From assembly GCF_900172365.1 (NCBI RefSeq), contig NZ_FWFJ01000020.1:1-64000 (forward strand): DNA of 64,000 nt. Direction: 5' to 3'. The notes below the pieces were generated by a model, which saw only the letters and a list, made by a program, of their open reading frames with translations, searched no databases and was not told the DNA's origin. The position numbers and the translations under genes were made by a program. Positions 10,316-19,607 of the stretch are shown here, piece by piece. The DNA comes from Roseovarius gaetbuli (GTDB lineage Bacteria > Pseudomonadota > Alphaproteobacteria > Rhodobacterales > Rhodobacteraceae). Within the stretch, counting starts at the first letter, position 1; each line of letters opens with the position of its first letter.

Positions 10316-11116
10316 TCAGGCATCCTGCCATTGGGGGTCGCGTTTTTCGATGAAGGCGCCGATACCCTCTTGGGCATCAGCCGCAAGCATGTTGTTGACC
10401 ATCACGTCAGAGGCGTAATCATAGGCCTGCGACAAGGTCATCTCGCGTTGAGCATAATACGCGCGCTTGCCGGTGGCGAGGGTCATGCTTGATTTCGACG
10501 CGATCTTGCGGGCCATTTCCAGGGTGGCCGCTTGCAGGGCCTCGGGGGCCACCGCGTAATTGACAAGCCCGATCTCTGCCGCGCGATTGGCCGGGGTCAT
10601 GTCCCCGGTCAACAGCATCTCCATCGCGTGCTTGCCCGACACGTTGCGCGACAGGGCCACCATCGGGGTTGAGCAGAACAGACCGATGTGAACGCCCGGC
10701 GTGCTGAACTTTGCCGTGTCCGCCGCAATCGCCAGATCACAGCTTGCCACAAGCTGACAGCCGGCGGCGGTGGCAATGCCGGTAACTTCGGCGATGACGG
10801 GTTTGGGGCAATTCACGATCCCCTGCATGACGCCCGAACACATCGACATCACCATGCTGAAATAGGCGCGGCCACCATCGGCCCCTGCCCGACCAGCGGT
10901 CATTTCCTTAAGATCATGCCCCGCGCAAAAGGCCGGTCCGTTCGCGGCCAGAATGATGACGCGCACCGCCGGGTTGGTGCCAGCCTCGACAAAGGCCGCG
11001 CCAAGTTCGGCGAGCATCGCCTCGGACAAAGCATTGCGCCGCCCGACATCGTTGAGGGTCAGGCGCAGGATGCCGTCAGCGTCCAGGTCACGCAGCAGAA
11101 TATCGCTCTTTTGCAC
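10316..11116 (-). CDS. Enoyl-CoA hydratase/isomerase (crotonase family)
   Basis: A 266-residue crotonase-fold protein. The oxyanion-hole blocks AFCAGHDLKEM and GIATAAGCQLVASCDLAIA are present. It starts with GTG at 11116 after an AAAGGA box, and its stop lies 4 bases before the acyl-CoA ligase start, so the two are co-transcribed. It should hydrate, isomerise or hydrolyse the enoyl-CoA made from the ligase product. In DMSP demethylation the comparable step is hydration of methylthioacryloyl-CoA (DmdD), but the sequence alone does not separate this from ordinary beta-oxidation. Confidence 0.85.
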   Translation of the reverse strand: MQKSDILLRDLDADGILRLTLNDVGRRNALSEAMLAELGAAFVEAGTNPAVRVIILAANGPAFCAGHDLKEMTAGRAGADGGRAYFSMVMSMCSGVMQGIVNCPKPVIAEVTGIATAAGCQLVASCDLAIAADTAKFSTPGVHIGLFCSTPMVALSRNVSGKHAMEMLLTGDMTPANRAAEIGLVNYAVAPEALQAATLEMARKIASKSSMTLATGKRAYYAQREMTLSQAYDYASDVMVNNMLAADAQEGIGAFIEKRDPQWQDA

Positions 11117-11136
11117 GGGTCAGATCCTTTTATCGT

Positions 11137-11586
11137 CTAGAAAATGTTGATTTCGACGCTGTCTGCAAGCGTGTTGGCGATAAAGCAATAGCGATGCGCA
11201 CGGTCCTGCATTTCGGCCAGTTTCGCGTCGTCCACCGAGAACCCGGTATCAAAACGCACCACCGGGTGCAGGTCGATGCGCGTCACCGACATCTGGCCGC
11301 GGGCGTTCTTGCCAAGATGCGCCACGGCATAATCGTGATAGCTTGCCACTGGCCAGTCGGCCTTGGCGGCCAAGGCCAGAAACGTCATCATGTGACAGCT
11401 CGACAAGGCCGACGCGAGGGCCTGTTCGGGGTTGGTGTTGGCGGGATCACCGCCCCAATCCGGGGCGGCGTCCACTTGGACATCATAGCTGCTGTTGTAC
11501 TGAACCGTATGTGCGTTCGAGTATTTGGCGGTCTGCAATACGGGCTCAGCGCGCTGCCAGTGCAGCTCGATCGAAAGGTCGGACAT
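11137..11586 (-). CDS. OsmC family protein
   Basis: A 149-residue protein with the OsmC/Ohr fold. It carries the conserved Cys-containing block LASALSSCHMMTFLALAAKAD, which includes a redox-active cysteine, in a cytoplasmic protein without a signal peptide. The family includes peroxidases for organic hydroperoxides and proteins of unknown substrate. The second Ohr cysteine is not in the standard VCPY context, so this is an OsmC-like rather than a canonical Ohr protein. It sits between the crotonase and the DmdA-like gene. A role in handling reactive sulfur or oxidative by-products is possible but unproven. Confidence 0.85.
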   Translation of the reverse strand: MSDLSIELHWQRAEPVLQTAKYSNAHTVQYNSSYDVQVDAAPDWGGDPANTNPEQALASALSSCHMMTFLALAAKADWPVASYHDYAVAHLGKNARGQMSVTRIDLHPVVRFDTGFSVDDAKLAEMQDRAHRYCFIANTLADSVEINIF

Positions 11587-11615
11587 TTTTCAGGTCTCTT
11601 TACTGGCCGTGGCGC

Positions 11616-12812
11616 TTATGCAGCGGCGATTGACTTTTTGGGATCATAGAACGGACGCTCCACGATGACGGCATTTTCCGTACCGGCTTCGTTCACGACA
11701 CCGGACCTGTTCACGACTTTCACCCGCGCACCCAGATTGGCATGCTCTGTCGCGACCATCGCCAGCGCAATGTTCTGCTCCAGACGCGGCGAATAGACCG
11801 CAGAGGTGACTTTGCCGATCACCACACCATTCTTTTCAATGCGCCAGTAAGAGGTGTTCGGGCCTTTCAGCGGCTCACCTTCGATAATCACCCCAACCTG
11901 TTTGCGGCTCACGCCCTCTTCCTTGATGCGGCGCAGCGCCGCCTTGCCGATGAAATCAGCCTCCATGTCGAGGTTCACCAGCCGGTCAAGCCCAAGCTCA
12001 AAGGGGTTGGTGCTGCTGTCTGCATCCGCGTGATACGACAGCATGCCGCCCTCGATGCGACGAATGGATGATGTGTGGCCGGGCTGAAGGCCGAACGGAG
12101 CGCCCGCCGCCATGATCTTTTCCCAAAGCTCGTCGCCGCGCGACCCATCCTGCAGGTAGAGCTCATAGCCCAGCTCGCTTGACCAGCCGGTACGCGACGC
12201 GATCAGCGGGATGCCGTCAAGCTCAAGCTCGCGCAGCCAGTAGTACTTGAGGCTCATGATGTCGTCGCCAAACAGCGCCCTCATGATCTCGCCCGACTTC
12301 GGCCCCTGCAATTGCAGCGGCGACACGTCCGGCTCACAGATCGTGACATCCATCCCGGCATGCACGGCAATGCCCTGCGCCCAGAGGAGGATGTCGCTGT
12401 CGGCCAGCGAAATCCAGAAGTGGTTTTCAGCAAGGCGCAGCAGGATCGGGTCATTCAGAAGCCCGCCATCGGCATTGGTGATCAGGACGTATTTGCACTG
12501 GCCAACCGCCATGGTCGAGAGGTCACGACAGGTCAGCATCTGGGTGAATTTCGCGGCATCCGGTCCGGTGATCTCGACCTGGCGCTCAACACCCACATCG
12601 CACAGGATGGCGTCGTTCACGAGGTTCCAGAAGTTCTGTTCCGGATCGCCAAAGTCACGCGGGATATACATATGGTTATACACGGAAAAACCCTTTGCAC
12701 CCCAGCGAACGGTTGCGTCGAAATAGGGGGATTTGCGGATCTGTGTACCAAAGCCGAAATCTTCCGTTTGCAGGTCATCCAGTTGTGCTTGGAAGTCTTC
12801 TTCTTGTGTCAT
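11616..12812 (-). CDS. DmdA-like GcvT-family protein (possible DMSP demethylase)
   Basis: A 398-residue protein of the tetrahydrofolate-dependent aminomethyltransferase (GcvT) fold. The blocks KGFSVYNHMYIP, ERQVEITGPDA, CEPDVSPLQLQGP and RTGWSSELGYELYL align with what I recall of dimethylsulfoniopropionate demethylase DmdA, which moves the DMSP methyl group to tetrahydrofolate. It is longer than the roughly 365 residues of characterised DmdA because of an N-terminal extension of about 30 residues. It is first in a set with an OsmC protein, crotonase and acyl-CoA ligase, consistent with methylmercaptopropionate metabolism. Non-DmdA paralogues acting on other methylated osmolytes exist, so the substrate is uncertain. 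An Lrp-type regulator lies just upstream in the same direction. Confidence 0.7.
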   Translation of the reverse strand: MTQEEDFQAQLDDLQTEDFGFGTQIRKSPYFDATVRWGAKGFSVYNHMYIPRDFGDPEQNFWNLVNDAILCDVGVERQVEITGPDAAKFTQMLTCRDLSTMAVGQCKYVLITNADGGLLNDPILLRLAENHFWISLADSDILLWAQGIAVHAGMDVTICEPDVSPLQLQGPKSGEIMRALFGDDIMSLKYYWLRELELDGIPLIASRTGWSSELGYELYLQDGSRGDELWEKIMAAGAPFGLQPGHTSSIRRIEGGMLSYHADADSSTNPFELGLDRLVNLDMEADFIGKAALRRIKEEGVSRKQVGVIIEGEPLKGPNTSYWRIEKNGVVIGKVTSAVYSPRLEQNIALAMVATEHANLGARVKVVNRSGVVNEAGTENAVIVERPFYDPKKSIAAA

Positions 12813-12972
12813 GTTTTCGCCCTCGTTGTCTGCGGCCGCTGAGGCCCGGCAGTGTTGAAACCTGACGAGTGTTTAGTCCGGGAACGGAGATAAATACGGG
12901 CTGAAAAATTTCAGGTTTCAGACTGAACAGACCAAAAACTCGGCGCCAAATGGTCCATTCGGCCGCGCAGGG

Positions 12973-13464
12973 TTATTTTGCGGCTTTCGCCGCCAGTTTT
13001 GCGATGTTGGGCTGGCTCAACTTGATGCGCCGAGTCGCGAAGTAGGTCATGTATCGGTCGATCTCGAGGTCTGCGCTCAAGAGGCTCTCCATCAAGGTCT
13101 GAAACGACGAGAGGCTCGGGCTGACGATTTTCATGATGTAATCCACACCGCCCCCGGTCGAGATGCATTCGGTGATCTCATCGAGATTTCGGATAAAGGC
13201 CTCGAAGCGGTCAAAATCCGCCTTGCGGTGATGGGTCAGGGACACGGTGACGATGACCTGGGTGAAATCGGCGATCTGATCGAGCGCGATTTCGGCATGA
13301 TAGCCGCGGATATACCCCGCCGCCTTTAGCCGGTCGAGACGCGCCCAGCAGGGGGTCGCGGAAATATTGGCGATCTCGGCCAACTTGGTTTTGCTCAACT
13401 GTCCATATTGCTGAACCGCGCTGAGAATGCGGATATCCGTTGCATCAAGGCCAAGCTTCTTCAT
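12973..13464 (-). CDS. Lrp/AsnC family transcriptional regulator
   Basis: A 163-residue regulator with an N-terminal winged HTH (DATDIRILSAVQQYGQLSKTKLAEIANISATPCWARLDRL) and a C-terminal RAM ligand domain. The start MKKLGLDAT at 13464 fits the family's usual length; a longer frame to 13515 exists but adds residues not typical of the family. It is immediately upstream of the DmdA-like operon and in the same orientation, so it probably controls that operon in response to an amino acid or methylated substrate. Confidence 0.9.
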   Translation of the reverse strand: MKKLGLDATDIRILSAVQQYGQLSKTKLAEIANISATPCWARLDRLKAAGYIRGYHAEIALDQIADFTQVIVTVSLTHHRKADFDRFEAFIRNLDEITECISTGGGVDYIMKIVSPSLSSFQTLMESLLSADLEIDRYMTYFATRRIKLSQPNIAKLAAKAAK

Positions 13465-13689
13465 TAACACTGAACTTTCATTGCGTCCCACGGCGACACC
13501 CGGGCGACGTATCATATCGCCGGGTTTTGCATCATGGCAATGTTACTGTCAAAATCATAAGTCGGCGGTCACTTTAGCGACTACTTCCACGACAATTGCG
13601 CGGCTCGCACAGCGCAGGCCACGAAAAGCAGGCAAGCCCTGCACTTTTCCGCAGCGTTATAGGAGGCGGGTATTGACGCCGCTGCTTTA

Positions 13690-13712
13690 CTTCAAATATC
13701 CATGAAATATGG
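13690..13712 (+). promoter_or_regulatory. Putative ArsR operator
   Basis: The AT-rich imperfect inverted repeat TTCAAATATcCATGAAATAT stands out in GC-rich surroundings and overlaps the start codon of the ArsR-ArsC fusion. It resembles the TTCAAAT-type palindromes bound by ArsR repressors. Binding here would block initiation, and arsenite would release it. The almost absent 5' leader is consistent with repression at the start site. Confidence 0.5.
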
Positions 13713-14554
13713 AATCCACTCTGATCACGCGCCTTGCAACCCTCAGCCACCCCAACCGGATGGCGGTGTTTCGTCTGTTGATGCGGCGTTGCCCGGATGA
13801 CCTGCCTGCCGGGGAAATCGCCAAGGCGCTGACGCTCAAGGCCAGCACCGCGTCGGTCTATCTCTCGGCCCTGACCCAGGCCGGGCTAATCAAACAGCGC
13901 CGGGAGGGCACGCGGCTTTTATACGGTGTCAATCTTGACGCGGCGCGCGAGGTCGTGGCTGACTTGTTCCTTGATTGCTGTCGCGGTCGGGCGGACCTTT
14001 GCCCGCCACAATTTTCCGGGCTTTTGCAGGGGATCGCGCCTGTGGCCGGTCCCCGCTTCACCGTGCTTTTCATCTGCACCGGCAACTCTGCCCGCTCGAT
14101 CATGGCCGAAACCATTCTGCGCGATAGGGCGGGCGCGCGTTTCACCGCGCTTTCGGCGGGCACCGCACCTCGCTCAGAGGTGCACCCGCTGGCGGTTGAG
14201 ACCCTCAAGGCGCAGGGCCATGATGTGACGCCGCTGCGCGCCAAGACCCTGGCCGAGTTTCAAACGCCGGAGGCGCCGAACATGGATTTCGTCTTTACCG
14301 TCTGTGACCGCGCCGCCAATGAGGACTGTCCAGCTTGGTCGGGTGCGCCGGTCTCGGGGCATTGGGGCATAGCCGACCCGGCAGGCGCGACCGGCACAGA
14401 GGCGCAACGGCGGCAGGCTTTTCAGCAGGCCTATGACGCGCTTTACGCGCACATCACCGCCTTTACCGCCTTGCCGCTCGACGATCTCGATCGCCGATCG
14501 CTTCAGCACCACGTCGACAGGATCGCCAAATTCAACGCGCAAGAGGATCACTAG
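13709..14554 (+). CDS. Fused ArsR repressor - ArsC arsenate reductase
   Basis: A single 281-residue protein. Residues 1-100 form an ArsR winged helix (LTLKASTASVYLSALTQAGLI) ending in a cysteine cluster, C90, C91 and C98, placed like the As(III) site of AfArsR. Residues 117-260 form a low-molecular-weight phosphatase-type arsenate reductase, with the CX5R loop CTGNSARS (C123-R129) and a later pair of cysteines in VCDRAANEDC for the thiol relay. It is first gene of the arsenic operon. The fusion couples arsenite sensing to arsenate reduction in one polypeptide and is known from some proteobacteria. The GAPDH gene starts 3 bases after its stop. Confidence 0.9.
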   Translation: MESTLITRLATLSHPNRMAVFRLLMRRCPDDLPAGEIAKALTLKASTASVYLSALTQAGLIKQRREGTRLLYGVNLDAAREVVADLFLDCCRGRADLCPPQFSGLLQGIAPVAGPRFTVLFICTGNSARSIMAETILRDRAGARFTALSAGTAPRSEVHPLAVETLKAQGHDVTPLRAKTLAEFQTPEAPNMDFVFTVCDRAANEDCPAWSGAPVSGHWGIADPAGATGTEAQRRQAFQQAYDALYAHITAFTALPLDDLDRRSLQHHVDRIAKFNAQEDH

Positions 14555-14557
14555 ACC

Positions 14558-15556
14558 ATGACCACATACGCCCTTAACGGCCTTGGCCGCGTCGGCAAAC
14601 TCGCCCTGCGCCCGCTTTTGGAGCGCGGCGCAAAGATCGCCTTTCTCAATGATGCGGCTGGTGATGCGGAGATGCATGCGCATCTGCTGGAATTTGATTC
14701 AGTTCACGGGCGCTGGCCCGCGGCCTTTGGCGCGGAGGAGGACGCGATCACCATTGACGGGCTACGCATCCCGGTGACCCGCACGCGTCGGCTTGAGGAG
14801 CTGCCGCTCGACGGTGTGGATGTGATGATCGACTGCACCGGCGCCTTCAAGACCGAGGCCGACCTTGCCCCCTATTTCGCGGCGGGCGTGAAAAAGGTCG
14901 TGGTCTCTGCCCCGGTCAAGGACGGGCCGACCGCAAATATCGTCTATGGCGTGAACGAGCACATCTATGATGCCGAGACCCACAGCATCGTGACTGCGGC
15001 CAGCTGCACCACCAACTGTCTTGCGCCGGTGGTCAAGGTTCTGCTCGAAGGGATCGGGATCAAACACGGCTCGATCACCACAATCCATGATGTGACCAAC
15101 ACCCAGACGATTGTCGACCGCCCGGCCAGGGACATGCGGCGCGCGCGCTCGGCCCTGACCAACCTGATCCCGACGACGACCGGCTCTGCGACGGCGATCA
15201 CGCTTATCTATCCCGAACTCAAGGGCAAGCTGAACGGTCATGCGGTGCGGGTGCCGCTGTTGAACGCCTCGATCACCGATTGCGTGTTCGAGATGGTGCG
15301 CGACACCACCGTGGAAGAGGTCAACGGCCTGTTCCAGGCGGCGGCGAGCGGCCCGTTGAAGGGCATCCTCGGCTACGAAACGCGGCCTCTGGTCTCGTCG
15401 GATTACACCAATGACACCCGCAGCGGGATCGTGGATGCGCTTTCAACCATGGTAGTGAACGGCACGCAGGTTAAACTCTATGTCTGGTATGACAACGAAT
15501 ATGGCTATGCCCATCGCCTGGTGGATGTGGCCCTGATGGTTGGCGCCCGGCTGTGA
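14558..15556 (+). CDS. ArsJ-associated glyceraldehyde-3-phosphate dehydrogenase
   Basis: A 332-residue type I GAPDH with an N-terminal NAD fold ([16 protein letters not shown]), the catalytic block [10 protein letters not shown] with Cys150, and the C-terminal [14 protein letters not shown] signature. Within an ars operon, and overlapping arsJ by 4 bases, it is most likely the enzyme that uses arsenate in place of phosphate to form the unstable 1-arseno-3-phosphoglycerate. ArsJ then exports that product, giving arsenate resistance. A glycolytic role is less likely from context. Confidence 0.9.
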   Translation: MTTYALNGLGRVGKLALRPLLERGAKIAFLNDAAGDAEMHAHLLEFDSVHGRWPAAFGAEEDAITIDGLRIPVTRTRRLEELPLDGVDVMIDCTGAFKTEADLAPYFAAGVKKVVVSAPVKDGPTANIVYGVNEHIYDAETHSIVTAASCTTNCLAPVVKVLLEGIGIKHGSITTIHDVTNTQTIVDRPARDMRRARSALTNLIPTTTGSATAITLIYPELKGKLNGHAVRVPLLNASITDCVFEMVRDTTVEEVNGLFQAAASGPLKGILGYETRPLVSSDYTNDTRSGIVDALSTMVVNGTQVKLYVWYDNEYGYAHRLVDVALMVGARL

Positions 15557-16818
15557 CACGCGCGCCCGGGTTTGCCGCCTATATCGCCGTGACGGCCGCC
15601 TATTGGGCCTTCATGCTGACCGACGGTGCCTTGCGGATGCTGGTGCTCTTGCACTTTCACACGCTCGGGTTTTCGCCGGTGCAGCTTGCCTATCTGTTCG
15701 TGCTCTACGAGATCGCGGGCGTGGTGACCAACCTCTCGGCGGGCTGGATCGCGGCGCGCTTTGGGCTCACCACCACGCTTTACGCCGGACTCGGGCTTCA
15801 GGTCGTCGCGCTTCTGGCGCTTGCCCGGCTTGATCCCGCATGGGGCATCACCGCCTCTGTGGTCTTCGTGATGCTGGTGCAGGGGCTGTCGGGTGTGGCC
15901 AAGGATTTGGCCAAGATGAGCGCCAAGAGCGCGGTCAAACTTCTTGCGCCGCGCGACGACGCCGGGCTTTTTCGCTGGGTCGCGGTTCTGACCGGATCAA
16001 AGAATGCCGTCAAAGGCAGTGGCTTTCTCTTGGGCGCGGCGTTGCTCGCCGTCTTTGGCTTTGTGCCCTCGGTTCTGGCGATGGCGGCGCTCTTGTCCGT
16101 GATCCTTGGGGCGGTGGTGATGCGCATGCCCTCGGGTCTTCCGGTCGGGCGCAAGGATGCGAAATTCTCCGAGGTCCTCTCAAGGAACCGCAACATTAAC
16201 TGGCTGAGTGCGGCGCGGCTGTTTCTGTTTGGCGCGCGCGATGTGTGGTTCGTGGTCGGCATCCCGATCTATTTCTACGCCGTGCTCTCTGACGGAAGCG
16301 AGGCCGGCAACCGCGCGGCGTTTTTCATGATCGGCACCTTCATGGCGCTCTGGACGATCCTTTACGGCCTCATTCAGGGTTGGGCTCCGCGCATCCTGAG
16401 GGCGGCGTCGCGCACACCCTCCGATATCCTTGTGCAGGCGCGCCGGTGGCCCGCCCTCCTGACCATCGTGCCGGCGCTTCTTGGTGCACTGGTCTGGGGC
16501 GTGCCCGGCCCTTCCCCTCTCCTGACCCTGACGCTCAGTCTTGGGTTGCTGGTGTTCGGCGGTATCTTTGCGGTGAATTCCGCGCTGCATTCCTATCTCA
16601 TCCTGAGCTTTAGCGACGCGAGCCGGGTGACGATGGATGTCGGCTTTTATTATATGTCGAACGCGGCGGGGCGATTGCTCGGCACCGTCCTGTCGGGCGT
16701 CACCTATCAAATGGGCGGGCTTGCGTTGTGTTTGGCCACCGCCGCCCTCATGATCGCGCTAAGCTGGCTCGGCATGCTGCAACTCAGATCCGAAGACACC
16801 CAAGGAACGACCGCATGA
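15553..16818 (+). CDS. arsJ: Organoarsenical effux MFS transporter ArsJ
   Basis: A 421-residue major-facilitator protein with about 12 hydrophobic segments. It starts with GTG at 15553, overlapping the GAPDH stop. The block [21 protein letters not shown] and the following [12 protein letters not shown] match my memory of ArsJ. It exports 1-arseno-3-phosphoglycerate, which breaks down outside the cell to arsenate and 3-phosphoglycerate. Its TGA overlaps the acr3 ATG (ATGA), so translation is coupled. Confidence 0.9.
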   Translation: MTRAPGFAAYIAVTAAYWAFMLTDGALRMLVLLHFHTLGFSPVQLAYLFVLYEIAGVVTNLSAGWIAARFGLTTTLYAGLGLQVVALLALARLDPAWGITASVVFVMLVQGLSGVAKDLAKMSAKSAVKLLAPRDDAGLFRWVAVLTGSKNAVKGSGFLLGAALLAVFGFVPSVLAMAALLSVILGAVVMRMPSGLPVGRKDAKFSEVLSRNRNINWLSAARLFLFGARDVWFVVGIPIYFYAVLSDGSEAGNRAAFFMIGTFMALWTILYGLIQGWAPRILRAASRTPSDILVQARRWPALLTIVPALLGALVWGVPGPSPLLTLTLSLGLLVFGGIFAVNSALHSYLILSFSDASRVTMDVGFYYMSNAAGRLLGTVLSGVTYQMGGLALCLATAALMIALSWLGMLQLRSEDTQGTTA

Positions 16819-17825
16819 GCATTTTTGAAAAATACCTGTCCTTGTGGATTGCCCTGGCGATGGTGGCCGGAATTCTTTTGGGCAATGTCGCGCCCGGGGT
16901 GGTGACGGCGATTGCGGCGGCCGAGGTGGCAAGCGTCAATCTGGTGGTCGCGGTCCTGATCTGGGCGATGGTTTATCCGATGATGGTGGGCGTCGACCCC
17001 GGATCGTTGCGCGATGTCGCGCGCCAGCCGCGCGGATTGATGATCACCCTCGTGGTAAACTGGCTGATCAAGCCGTTTACGATGGCCGCCCTTGCCATGC
17101 TGTTCTTTCAATATGTCTTCGCGCCCTGGATTCCGGCGCAAGACGCCCCGCAATATATCGCCGGGCTGATCCTTCTGGGGGCTGCGCCCTGCACGGCCAT
17201 GGTGTTTGTCTGGTCGCAACTGACCCGCGGCGATGAGACCTATACGCTGTTGCAGGTCTCGGTGAATGACCTGATCATGGTGATCGCCTTTGCCCCGATC
17301 GTGGCCTTCCTGCTTGGCGTCACGGATATATCCGTGCCTTGGTCGACACTGGTTCTCTCGGTCGTTTTGTTCATCGCGCTGCCGCTGGCCGCCGGGCTGA
17401 TCACCCGCCGCAGGCTTGGCACGCCCGAGGCGATCGAGGCCTTCAAGGCAGGCGTGAAACCCTATTCCGTGGTCGGGTTGATCGTCACGGTGATGATCCT
17501 TTTCGGCCTTCAGGGGCAGGTGATCGTGTCCAAACCCGTTATCATCGTGCTGATCGCCGTGCCGATCATCGTGCAAAGCTATGGCATCTTTGCAATCGCC
17601 TATGCCGCGGCCTTTGCGATGAAAGTGCCGCACCGCATCGCGGCCCCCTGCGCGCTGATCGGAACCTCGAACTTTTTCGAGCTGGCCGTCGCCGTCGCCA
17701 TTAGCCTGTTCGGCCTCAATTCCGGTGCCGCCCTTGCAACCGTTGTCGGGGTTCTGGTCGAGGTGCCGGTGATGCTGACGCTGGTGGTCTTTGCCAATCG
17801 AACGCGGGCGCGGTTTGTCGCCTGA
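16815..17825 (+). CDS. arsB: Arsenite efflux transporter Acr3
   Basis: A 336-residue, ten-span membrane protein of the ACR3/BASS superfamily. It contains [13 protein letters not shown], the conserved Cys block [20 protein letters not shown] (cysteine needed for As(III) transport) and [18 protein letters not shown]. The ATG at 16815 is chosen from the ATGA overlap with arsJ and normal family length; upstream extension is not supported. It exports the arsenite made by the ArsC domain, completing an operon that handles arsenate by two routes. Confidence 0.92.
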   Translation: MSIFEKYLSLWIALAMVAGILLGNVAPGVVTAIAAAEVASVNLVVAVLIWAMVYPMMVGVDPGSLRDVARQPRGLMITLVVNWLIKPFTMAALAMLFFQYVFAPWIPAQDAPQYIAGLILLGAAPCTAMVFVWSQLTRGDETYTLLQVSVNDLIMVIAFAPIVAFLLGVTDISVPWSTLVLSVVLFIALPLAAGLITRRRLGTPEAIEAFKAGVKPYSVVGLIVTVMILFGLQGQVIVSKPVIIVLIAVPIIVQSYGIFAIAYAAAFAMKVPHRIAAPCALIGTSNFFELAVAVAISLFGLNSGAALATVVGVLVEVPVMLTLVVFANRTRARFVA

Positions 17826-17867
17826 CGGCCTGCCCTGCTGCGTCACACTGCGCGCGGGGCGCGACCG

Positions 17868-18524
17868 CTATCCGAAGAACCCGAAATGTAAATTCAGGGC
17901 GATGGCAATCAGGATCAGCCCGCCCGCCCAGGCGAGGCCTTCGCGCGCGACCTGCTGGCGGTTGATGACCTGGGTCATCGTGCCGCCCATGACGGCCACA
18001 ACAATATCCGATGGAATTGCCGTGAGCGGCACAAGCACGCCCAGAGTGAGCAGTTGCAGCTGAACGCTGGTCTGGGTGATCTGCCCGCCCCCCGCATCGA
18101 CAAATGGCGGCAAAAAGAGCGCAAAGAACAACACGGTCTTGGGATTGAGCAATTCAACCAGAACGCCCTGCCAGATGATCGAGGAAAATGAACTCTGGCT
18201 GACGCTATGAACCTCAAGGGACAGCTGCGCACTGGCACGGGCATCGCGGATCATCCCCACCCCAAGCCACACCAGATAGGCCGAGCCGACATAGCGCAGC
18301 CCCAGAACCAGCCAGTCAAACCTGGCAAAAACAGCCGCCAGTCCAAGCGCCGTGGCCACCGCCAGAACCATCCCCCCAAGGCCAAGCCCAAGCGCCGAGG
18401 CAAGCCCCGCCGCCCGGCTCTGTCCGACGCTGCGCGACAGGACATAAAGCATCGAGGGGCCGGGTGTCGCGCTCAGGGCAAGCCCGGCTAGGGTCACGGC
18501 AAGGATGGCTTCCAATGGGGGCAT
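17868..18524 (-). CDS. LysE/RhtB family amino-acid exporter
   Basis: A 218-residue inner-membrane protein with six hydrophobic segments. The family signature GLALSATPGPSMLYVLSRSVGQSRAAGLASALG lies near the N-terminus and LLNPKTVLFFALFLP in the middle. The ATG at 18524 lies 2 bases after the upstream TGA; a TTG at 18530 overlapping that stop is the alternative. It is last in a three-gene run with a 2OG-Fe(II) oxygenase and a histidine kinase, and may export an amino acid or its oxidised derivative. It converges with acr3. Confidence 0.85.
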   Translation of the reverse strand: MPPLEAILAVTLAGLALSATPGPSMLYVLSRSVGQSRAAGLASALGLGLGGMVLAVATALGLAAVFARFDWLVLGLRYVGSAYLVWLGVGMIRDARASAQLSLEVHSVSQSSFSSIIWQGVLVELLNPKTVLFFALFLPPFVDAGGGQITQTSVQLQLLTLGVLVPLTAIPSDIVVAVMGGTMTQVINRQQVAREGLAWAGGLILIAIALNLHFGFFG

Positions 18525-18526
18525 GG

Positions 18527-19576
18527 TCAAACTCTACTCTGGTTCAGTCGTTGTTCAAAAGGGTTATCAAATGACGCGGCACCGCCCCCCGAGGCGGCGT
18601 GCCGCAAATACGGAAAATCGCGCACCAGCATGCGTTCAAGATGCGCGCCGGCCAAGAACGGCTCGTATCTGGCGGGCTCTTCGGCGTTCACCAGATGGGC
18701 AAAAGGCTTGATCAGCGTGTCGTAATTGGTGGCGACAAAATACGGTAGCGAAAACCGCTCTGGACTAAGGTTGAGCACCCGGTGCGGCGTCGAGCGCAGG
18801 ACGCCGTTGCTCCAGGCTTCGAGCATGTCACCGATATTGACCACCAGAACCGACGGGTCGACCGGCACGTCGATCCAGCGGTCGCTGCGGGTCATCACCT
18901 GCAAGCCCTTGTTGCGGGTATGCAGAAGGGTCAGGCATTCGTAATCGGTATGCGCGCCCATATTGACCGAACTGTGATCCACCGTCTGTTTCTGGCGCAC
19001 GTAATGCAGTAACCTGAGTTGGGAAATCGGCTTGCTCATGTGGTTGGTCATCGCCCCGATCGCCAACCCGAGGTGAAGCTCAAGCGCCGAACACACCAGC
19101 CGCCCAAGCGCGGAAACCTCTGCGTAATAGGCCGCCACCGTGTCCTTGAACCCGGCAAGATCAGGCCAGACATTCGGCCCCAGCAGCCGGTTGCCCGCAA
19201 GGTAATCCGGGTCGTCCTCCGGCAAATCAAGCCCGAGGTCAAAGGCCTCGTAGCTGCGGTTGAGCTCATCGGGATAATCGCCCTTTTCGCTAAAGGGAAC
19301 ATAGCCGCGATGATTGGAACTCTGCCCGATATAATACCGACGCTTGACGTCTTCGGGCAAGGCAAAGAACCGCTCGGCCACGCGATAAGTCTCCTCGATA
19401 AGATCGGGATCTATGCCGTGACCGCAGATCCGGAAGAACCCGATGTCGCGGGCTGCCTCGCCAATATCATCGGCCACTTTCGCGATCCCTGCCCGGTTGC
19501 CCCCGCGCAGGTCACTCACATTGATAAGCGGAAGACGCCCCAAGTCGGCACAATATTTGTGCGATGAATCTAGCAT
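18527..19576 (-). CDS. 2-oxoglutarate/Fe(II)-dependent oxygenase, isopenicillin-N-synthase-like
   Basis: A 349-residue protein with an N-terminal DIOX_N region (PLINVSDLRGG...FFRICGHGID) and a C-terminal 2OG-FeII domain. The iron ligands are visible as HTD in MGAHTDYECLTLL and His in RSTPHRVLNLSPERFSLPYF, whose Arg-x-Ser would bind 2-oxoglutarate. The ATG at 19576 follows a GGGGG box; a TTG at 19588 is less likely. The substrate is unknown. The downstream LysE exporter suggests an amino-acid-like compound. Confidence 0.85.
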   Translation of the reverse strand: MLDSSHKYCADLGRLPLINVSDLRGGNRAGIAKVADDIGEAARDIGFFRICGHGIDPDLIEETYRVAERFFALPEDVKRRYYIGQSSNHRGYVPFSEKGDYPDELNRSYEAFDLGLDLPEDDPDYLAGNRLLGPNVWPDLAGFKDTVAAYYAEVSALGRLVCSALELHLGLAIGAMTNHMSKPISQLRLLHYVRQKQTVDHSSVNMGAHTDYECLTLLHTRNKGLQVMTRSDRWIDVPVDPSVLVVNIGDMLEAWSNGVLRSTPHRVLNLSPERFSLPYFVATNYDTLIKPFAHLVNAEEPARYEPFLAGAHLERMLVRDFPYLRHAASGGGAASFDNPFEQRLNQSRV

Positions 19577-19607
19577 CTGAACCCCCAAGTCTTGATGTAA
19601 CTTTTTG

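Noticed and set aside
8356-10353. A 665-codon open frame on the plus strand
   Set aside because: It is antisense to the acyl-CoA ligase, which has clear family motifs. Long antisense frames are common in GC-rich DNA.
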